Positions 31,261-35,115 of a stretch of 35,115 bases of DNA are shown piece after piece. Positions within the stretch are counted from its first letter, which is position 1; each line of letters opens with the position of its first letter. The notes beneath the pieces are model-generated. The model worked only from the letters and a program-made list of their open reading frames with translations, had not been told where the DNA came from and did no database searches. Source of the DNA: Lujinxingiaceae bacterium (GTDB lineage: Bacteria; Myxococcota_A; Bradymonadia; Bradymonadales; Bradymonadaceae). Where the stretch lies: contig JACCWM010000054.1 in the NCBI GenBank assembly GCA_013697635.1, forward strand, positions 1-35,115, written 5' to 3'. Position numbers and translations under genes: made by a program.

Positions 31261-31971
31261 ATGAACCATGATGGATGCGCTTTGCGGAGAACACTCTCTC
31301 GCCTTGCGGCCCTCTCACTGGGCTTTGCGCTTGTGGGATCGGCAGGATGCATGGAGCAGAAGAGCCCAGACAATGCCAATGCGCTTCACGCCGTTCAAGC
31401 CGAACTTGTGAGTGCCGAGAGCTGCGCGGACGATGTGCGCGCGACCGCGAAGCTCGGGCCGATTCTGACGATTGACGAGCCGGTCGAGATCGAGGCTGAC
31501 GTTGCGCCCACGACCTTCATCATCGACGTCGACTGGGACGAGGCACGCGGCTATGGCCGCGTCGATGCCCGCCTGCTTCCCGAGGAAGTCGCCTCCAAAG
31601 TTGAGCATCTGCCACTTCCCGTGTTGCTTCCAGCGCTTGGCGACATCTTGGAGCGCATGGTGGTCGTGACCGACGAGTACTGGTACGCCGCCTCCGTAGC
31701 CTTTGAAGATCACACGGTGCTGGTGCAGGCATCGCGCATCGGTTTTGAGCGCGAAGGCGACGAGGGCCGCGAGATCGAGGAGCGCATCGTCGAGAACGAC
31801 TTTCTGGTCTCGCGCAACTCGCTGATCGCAACCTTGAGCTTTCCGGCCTTCGGCCTGGTCTACACGATTGACGTCGAGTGCGAGAATCCTGACACCAATG
31901 TGCTTTGCACCGAGGACGACTACATCCTCTCGCTGGCCAACGCCATGAGCATCGCTGGAGGTACGCTATGA
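31261..31971 (+). CDS. Lipoprotein of unknown function
   Basis: 236 residues, with AAGGA 6 bases before the ATG. The N-terminus has an arginine-containing n-region, then LAALSLGFALVGSAGC, a lipoprotein signal with Cys about 30. The mature protein is acidic and beta-rich (TTFIIDVDWDEARGYGRVDARLLPEEV, YWYAASVAFEDHTVLVQASRIGFE), with a late Cys pair (VECENPDTNVLCTEDD). I do not recognise a family. It is the first gene after a sigma-54 promoter, and its TGA overlaps the ATG of the M23 peptidase gene, so the two proteins are probably made together and may work together at the cell surface. Confidence 0.8.
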   Translation: MNHDGCALRRTLSRLAALSLGFALVGSAGCMEQKSPDNANALHAVQAELVSAESCADDVRATAKLGPILTIDEPVEIEADVAPTTFIIDVDWDEARGYGRVDARLLPEEVASKVEHLPLPVLLPALGDILERMVVVTDEYWYAASVAFEDHTVLVQASRIGFEREGDEGREIEERIVENDFLVSRNSLIATLSFPAFGLVYTIDVECENPDTNVLCTEDDYILSLANAMSIAGGTL

Positions 31972-33563
31972 AGCGCTTTCTCATCCTTGCTACGCTCGCT
32001 GCGGCCTCCATCGGCCTGGTCGTCTTGGACAGCGCTCCGGTTGCTGCGCAATCCTTTACCTACAAGCCGGCCGGCGAGCTCGTCGCCGGCAGCGGTCGCG
32101 GTCGCGCAGACAGCACGACCTATGTCTCGAACATGCGCTTTCCGATCGAGCGTGGACCGGCCTTTGCCAACTCCCAGGTCTGGGGTCACGGTGGTTATTC
32201 GGGCCCGGCTGGCGGACAGTGCCACTCGAACAACTACTCCTATCCATGGCGCGACAACTACTGTGAGACGCGCAGCTGGTCGGTGCCGATGTGTCCAGGC
32301 GGCAAGGGTCATCAGGGCCAGGACATTCGCCCCTCGACCTGCGAGAACTCCAAGCATAACGCCGTTGCCGCCGTCGATGGCAAGATCACCAACATCGGCA
32401 GCTACTCGGTCTCTTTGCAGGCATCTGACGGCACGCGCCACCGCTACTTGCACATGTCTCATGTGGCCGTCTCGGTCGGCCAGAACGTGAAAAAGGGCCA
32501 GGTGCTTGGCCGCGTCTCCAACAAGATGGGCGGCACGCCGACCACGATCCATCTTCACTACGATCTGTACCGAAACGGTCAATTCATCCCGACCTACATG
32601 TCACTGGTCAACTCCTACAAGAGCTTGATGGGGGTGAACACGCCGGTGCCTCCTCCGCCCGCTCCAAAGCCTGCTGCGGGTGGCTGCGAGGGTACGGCCG
32701 CCTCGGGCGCCTCGAGCGCGCTGTTCAAGGACTTCGTTCCGACGCAAACGGGCTACCGCGAGTCGGAGTTGCTCTACCGCGCCGGCATCACCAGCGGCTG
32801 CAAGCAGTCGCCCTTGATGTTCTGCCCGAATTGCCCGGCAACGCGCCGGCATATGGTCATGTTTTTGGTGCGCGCGGCCAAGCTCGATGTCTCCAAGCCG
32901 CCAACGCGGGCAACCTTCTCCGATGTTCCGGTGGGCTCTATGGGCTTTGCCCATGTCGAGGCTGCGGCCAAGGCCGGCATCACGACCGGCTGCGGAAATG
33001 GCAAGTTCTGCCCGGACAACACCGTCACGCGGGCGCAGGCTGCCTCACTGGTGCGGCGCACGATGAAGTGGCCACTGGTTCGCCCGGCGAAGTCGAACTT
33101 CAAAGATGTCGCCACGAGCTCGACGCACTACGCAGACATCGAGACCTTGCGCAGCCGCTGCGTCACCCGCGGCTGCACTTCGGACACCTTTTGTCCCAAC
33201 GCCGAGCTGACCCGCGCACACGCCGCAGTCTTCATCGCTCGCGCCTTCAATCTCAGCAACATCAACTCCTGCGCCGTCAATCCGGCCGCTCAGACGGCAA
33301 GCTCCTCGCCGGTGATGGCAGCTGAGGCCACCAACGGGGGCATGGGACCGGCCGCCGGCGCCGAAGCTGAAGCTCCGCCAGGATCAAACACCTCGAATAC
33401 CTCGAACACCTCGAACACCAGCAACAACAATCACCAGTCCAGCGCCGGCCCGTCGGGCTGCAGCGCAGCGCAGGCACCGCTCGGCCAGGGCGGCCCCGCG
33501 CAACTCATCGCGCTGCTCGTTGTCGGCATGCTCGGCCTTCGACGGGCAAGGGCCAAGCGCTGA
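31968..33563 (+). CDS. M23 peptidase with SLH repeats and MYXO-CTERM-like tail
   Basis: 531 residues from ATG 31968 (4-base overlap with the lipoprotein stop; GGAGG 6 bases upstream). A Sec signal precedes AQSFTYKP. The LytM/M23 domain has GHQGQDI (His115-x3-Asp119) and HLHYDL (HxH, about 195-197), so all zinc and catalytic positions are present and it is probably an active peptidoglycan or protein endopeptidase. A Pro-rich linker precedes three Cys-rich SLH-like repeats (about 250-430; FKDFVPTQTGYRESELLYRAGITSGC, FSDVPVGSMGFAHVEAAAKAGITTGC, FKDVATSSTHYADIETL), then an Asn/Thr/Ser repeat. The C-terminus GPSGCSAA...LIALLVVGMLGLRRARAKR has the Gly-Cys, helix and Arg cluster of MYXO-CTERM sorting tails, suggesting anchoring at the cell surface. 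Confidence 0.9.
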   Translation: MKRFLILATLAAASIGLVVLDSAPVAAQSFTYKPAGELVAGSGRGRADSTTYVSNMRFPIERGPAFANSQVWGHGGYSGPAGGQCHSNNYSYPWRDNYCETRSWSVPMCPGGKGHQGQDIRPSTCENSKHNAVAAVDGKITNIGSYSVSLQASDGTRHRYLHMSHVAVSVGQNVKKGQVLGRVSNKMGGTPTTIHLHYDLYRNGQFIPTYMSLVNSYKSLMGVNTPVPPPPAPKPAAGGCEGTAASGASSALFKDFVPTQTGYRESELLYRAGITSGCKQSPLMFCPNCPATRRHMVMFLVRAAKLDVSKPPTRATFSDVPVGSMGFAHVEAAAKAGITTGCGNGKFCPDNTVTRAQAASLVRRTMKWPLVRPAKSNFKDVATSSTHYADIETLRSRCVTRGCTSDTFCPNAELTRAHAAVFIARAFNLSNINSCAVNPAAQTASSSPVMAAEATNGGMGPAAGAEAEAPPGSNTSNTSNTSNTSNNNHQSSAGPSGCSAAQAPLGQGGPAQLIALLVVGMLGLRRARAKR

Positions 33564-33599
33564 GTATTCTCGGCTGAAAACAATTCGCCAAAGCGCTTC

Positions 33600-33642
33600 G
33601 CGCCGGCGCACTCTCCCATGAGTGCGCCGGCGCTTTGCTTTC
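33600..33642 (+). terminator. Strong intrinsic terminator of the M23 operon
   Basis: A perfect 14-bp stem (GCGCCGGCGCACTC at 33600-33613 with GAGTGCGCCGGCGC at 33620-33633), loop TCCCAT, followed by the T-rich TTTGCTTTC. It starts 37 bases after the stop codon. It isolates this unit from the next sigma-54 promoter downstream. Confidence 0.9.
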
Positions 33643-33805
33643 TTGATGCGTTGAAAATTCGTCAGCGCTTCGGCGGCTGGCGAACAATATTCGTGTTCTT
33701 GGCAGATTTTGCGCCCACTTTTGTGATGTTTGTGTTTGGAGGCTGGCTTGAAAATGGTTTTGATTTCAACACATTGGATGCTTTCTTGTGGATGGGTTGT
33801 GCGAA
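33643..33805. other. AT-richer upstream region of the beta-propeller gene
   Basis: Non-coding stretch between the terminator and the sigma-54 promoter. Its base composition is lower in GC than its neighbours, as expected for an upstream region where an enhancer-binding activator or IHF might bind. I see no clear inverted repeat. A short frame starting at 33618 begins inside the terminator and is not a gene. Confidence 0.4.
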
Positions 33806-33821
33806 TGGCACTAGTGTTGCA
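33806..33821 (+). promoter_or_regulatory. Sigma-54 promoter of the beta-propeller lipoprotein gene
   Basis: TGGCAC-TAGTG-TTGCA matches the core sigma-54 elements TGGCAC and TTGCA exactly, with the invariant GG (33807-33808) and GC (33819-33820) ten bases apart. Transcription should start near 33833, leaving a leader of about 80 bases before the ATG at 33912. Confidence 0.85.
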
Positions 33822-33911
33822 CCGAAGCCACGGTGATGTTGCATATTATGGTAAACCAGTTGGCCTCCCTTTGTTCGCCCTTTGACCTGATCGAGTTTTT
33901 GAGGTGTGTGT

Positions 33912-35115
33912 ATGTGCAGTCGAATGTCGCGTTTTAGTGGGGGGCTGGCCGTGTTGCTTGTGGCGCTGGTTGCGAGCGCGTGTTCGCCAAACGAGGCGAA
34001 CACCAACAACAGCGAGTTTCCGCCGATCGACCCGCCGATAGGCTCGAGTGACTTCGTCTCGGCCGACGGTCGGGCCGGCGATCAGTCGCGCGGGCCAAAC
34101 AACGAGGGCAACAACAGCAACAACAGCAACAACACCAATGCACCCAGCCCTGGTCAGGACGGCGTCACCGATGATCGCGAGGTCGAGGAGGGCGACATCT
34201 ACCGCCTGCTCGGCGAGGGCAAGATCCTCAATTTGAACAGCTACCGCGGCCTGCAGGTGATCGATTTTGAGGACCTGGCTAATCCGCGCATCCTGGGGCG
34301 CGCCGAGATGAGCGGCTGGCCGGTTGAGCTCTATGCGTCCGGAACGCGCGCGGTGGTGCTGCTCAACGACTGGCGCGGCTACTATGGCAGCCGCTTTGAT
34401 TCGGCGATCACGGGGGTTTCGGGTGGCCTGGTGGTCTCGGTCGATTTGAGCGATCCGGCCCATCCCAAGATCACCGATCAGGCGCATGTGCCGGGCTTCA
34501 TCCAGACGAGCCGCCTTGTGCGCGGCTCGAACAGCCAGACGCTGTATGTGGCCGCAAGCCAGTGGGGAAGCTGGGAGGGGGGCGACTGGGCGACGCGCAC
34601 CACGGTCAAGAGCTTCGATTTGAGCGGTGACACGATCAAGGCGCGCACTGAGCTCTCGCTGGGCGGCTATGTCACCGACATTCAGGCCACGCCAACGCGC
34701 CTGCTCGTCGCGCACGGCAACTCGAACTGGTGGGGCAGCGGCCAGGGCAGCAAGGTGAGCATCGTCGACATCTCGAGCCTCGACGGCACGATGTACTCGG
34801 GCGCCGAGGTCGAGGTCAAAGGCCAGGTGTTCTCGCAGTTCAACATGGATATGCACAAAGACGTGCTGCGCGTCGTCTCGGGCAGTCGCTGGGGCAGCAC
34901 GAACTCCAACTACATCCAGACCTTCGACGCCAAAGACATCAACGACGTCAAGCTTATCGATCAGGCAAGCTTTGGCGATGGCGAGAATCTGCACGCCACG
35001 CTGTTTCGGGGCAACAAGGCGTTTTTTGTGACCTACTTTCAGGTCGATCCCTTCCATGCCTTCGAGATCACCGACGCCGGCCAGGTCACCGAGAAGAGCG
35101 AGTTCATCGTCTCGG
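33912..35115 (+). CDS. Beta-propeller domain lipoprotein (cut by right edge)
   Basis: Open from ATG 33912 to the end of the window, 401 codons without a stop, so the C-terminus is missing. GAGGT (33901-33905) lies 6 bases upstream; ATG 33924 is a second candidate. The N-terminus SGGLAVLLVALVASAC is a lipoprotein signal. An Asn/Ser-rich linker follows (NNSNNSNNTNAP and similar), then propeller blades of the PF09826 kind: GDIYRLLGEGKILNLNSYRG, LQVIDFEDLANPRILGRAEM, LVVSVDLSDPAHPKITDQAHV, TVKSFDLSGDTIKARTELSL. The opposite strand carries a long open frame that is only a GC-skew shadow. It is distantly similar in type to the protein at 17098-19497. Probably an outer-membrane or periplasmic protein; function unknown. 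Confidence 0.88.
   Translation, partial: MCSRMSRFSGGLAVLLVALVASACSPNEANTNNSEFPPIDPPIGSSDFVSADGRAGDQSRGPNNEGNNSNNSNNTNAPSPGQDGVTDDREVEEGDIYRLLGEGKILNLNSYRGLQVIDFEDLANPRILGRAEMSGWPVELYASGTRAVVLLNDWRGYYGSRFDSAITGVSGGLVVSVDLSDPAHPKITDQAHVPGFIQTSRLVRGSNSQTLYVAASQWGSWEGGDWATRTTVKSFDLSGDTIKARTELSLGGYVTDIQATPTRLLVAHGNSNWWGSGQGSKVSIVDISSLDGTMYSGAEVEVKGQVFSQFNMDMHKDVLRVVSGSRWGSTNSNYIQTFDAKDINDVKLIDQASFGDGENLHATLFRGNKAFFVTYFQVDPFHAFEITDAGQVTEKSEFIVS

Noticed and set aside
33618-33836. 72-codon plus-strand frame after the M23 gene
   Set aside because: It starts inside the terminator hairpin, ends inside the sigma-54 promoter leader and has no recognisable sequence.
33846-35057. 403-codon minus-strand open frame at the right edge
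   Set aside because: Composition typical of a shadow frame; the plus strand has a lipobox, propeller blades and a promoter.
1-35115. tRNA, rRNA or known riboswitch
   Set aside because: No cloverleaf, rRNA segment or recognisable riboswitch core was seen by eye on either strand; a covariance-model search was not possible here.

Overview
The window is about 35 kb of GC-rich, gene-dense DNA. It looks like a large-genome, Gram-negative myxobacterium-like organism (Myxococcota or a related former deltaproteobacterium; a Bradymonadales-type genome would fit). The pointers are many lipoproteins, a DUF1592/DUF1552 pair, beta-propeller proteins of the kind common in that group, a C-terminal tail resembling the MYXO-CTERM sorting signal, and two sigma-54 promoter sequences. 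The taxonomic call is inference; no rRNA or marker gene is present.

Region 1 (265-13410) is the most unusual part. Nine genes read leftward, most with 4-base stop/start overlaps or gaps of only a few bases: M14 metallopeptidase, N-formylglutamate amidohydrolase-family enzyme, GT5 glycogen synthase, ATP-grasp ligase, S51/cyanophycinase-like hydrolase, esterase with an N-terminal E-set-like domain, a second ATP-grasp with basic histone-H1-like tails, a second esterase, and a GCS2 carboxylate-amine ligase fused to two CBS domains. A third ATP-grasp gene, clearly paralogous to the first, converges on the set from the other strand. Three or four ligases that make amide bonds sit with three or four hydrolases that break them and one alpha-glucan synthase. 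This suggests a cytoplasmic pathway that makes, trims or recycles an amino-acid- or peptide-like compound, perhaps linked to glycogen. The product cannot be read from the sequence.

Region 2 (13411-17097) holds a TauE/SafE-family permease, an L,D-transpeptidase lipoprotein whose ribosome site lies in an inverted repeat, and a REP-associated tyrosine transposase (RAYT) flanked by inverted copies of a 28-base repeat. Solo copies of that repeat lie at 14553 and 30393.

Region 3 (17098-22900) carries an exported beta-propeller protein (minus strand) and, divergently, a DUF1592-type lipoprotein coupled to a Tat-exported DUF1552 protein.

Region 4 (22916-30420) looks like an exopolysaccharide synthesis and export locus: a clan-A glycoside-hydrolase-like lipoprotein on the minus strand, and divergently a translationally coupled operon of membrane HEAT-repeat protein, processive GT2 synthase, alpha/alpha-barrel lipoprotein and TPR plus YaiO-like outer-membrane barrel.

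Region 5 (30436-35115) holds a small NTF2-fold protein with a terminator in its leader, then two units each preceded by a good sigma-54 promoter: a lipoprotein plus M23 peptidase with SLH repeats and a MYXO-CTERM-like tail, and a beta-propeller lipoprotein that runs off the right edge.
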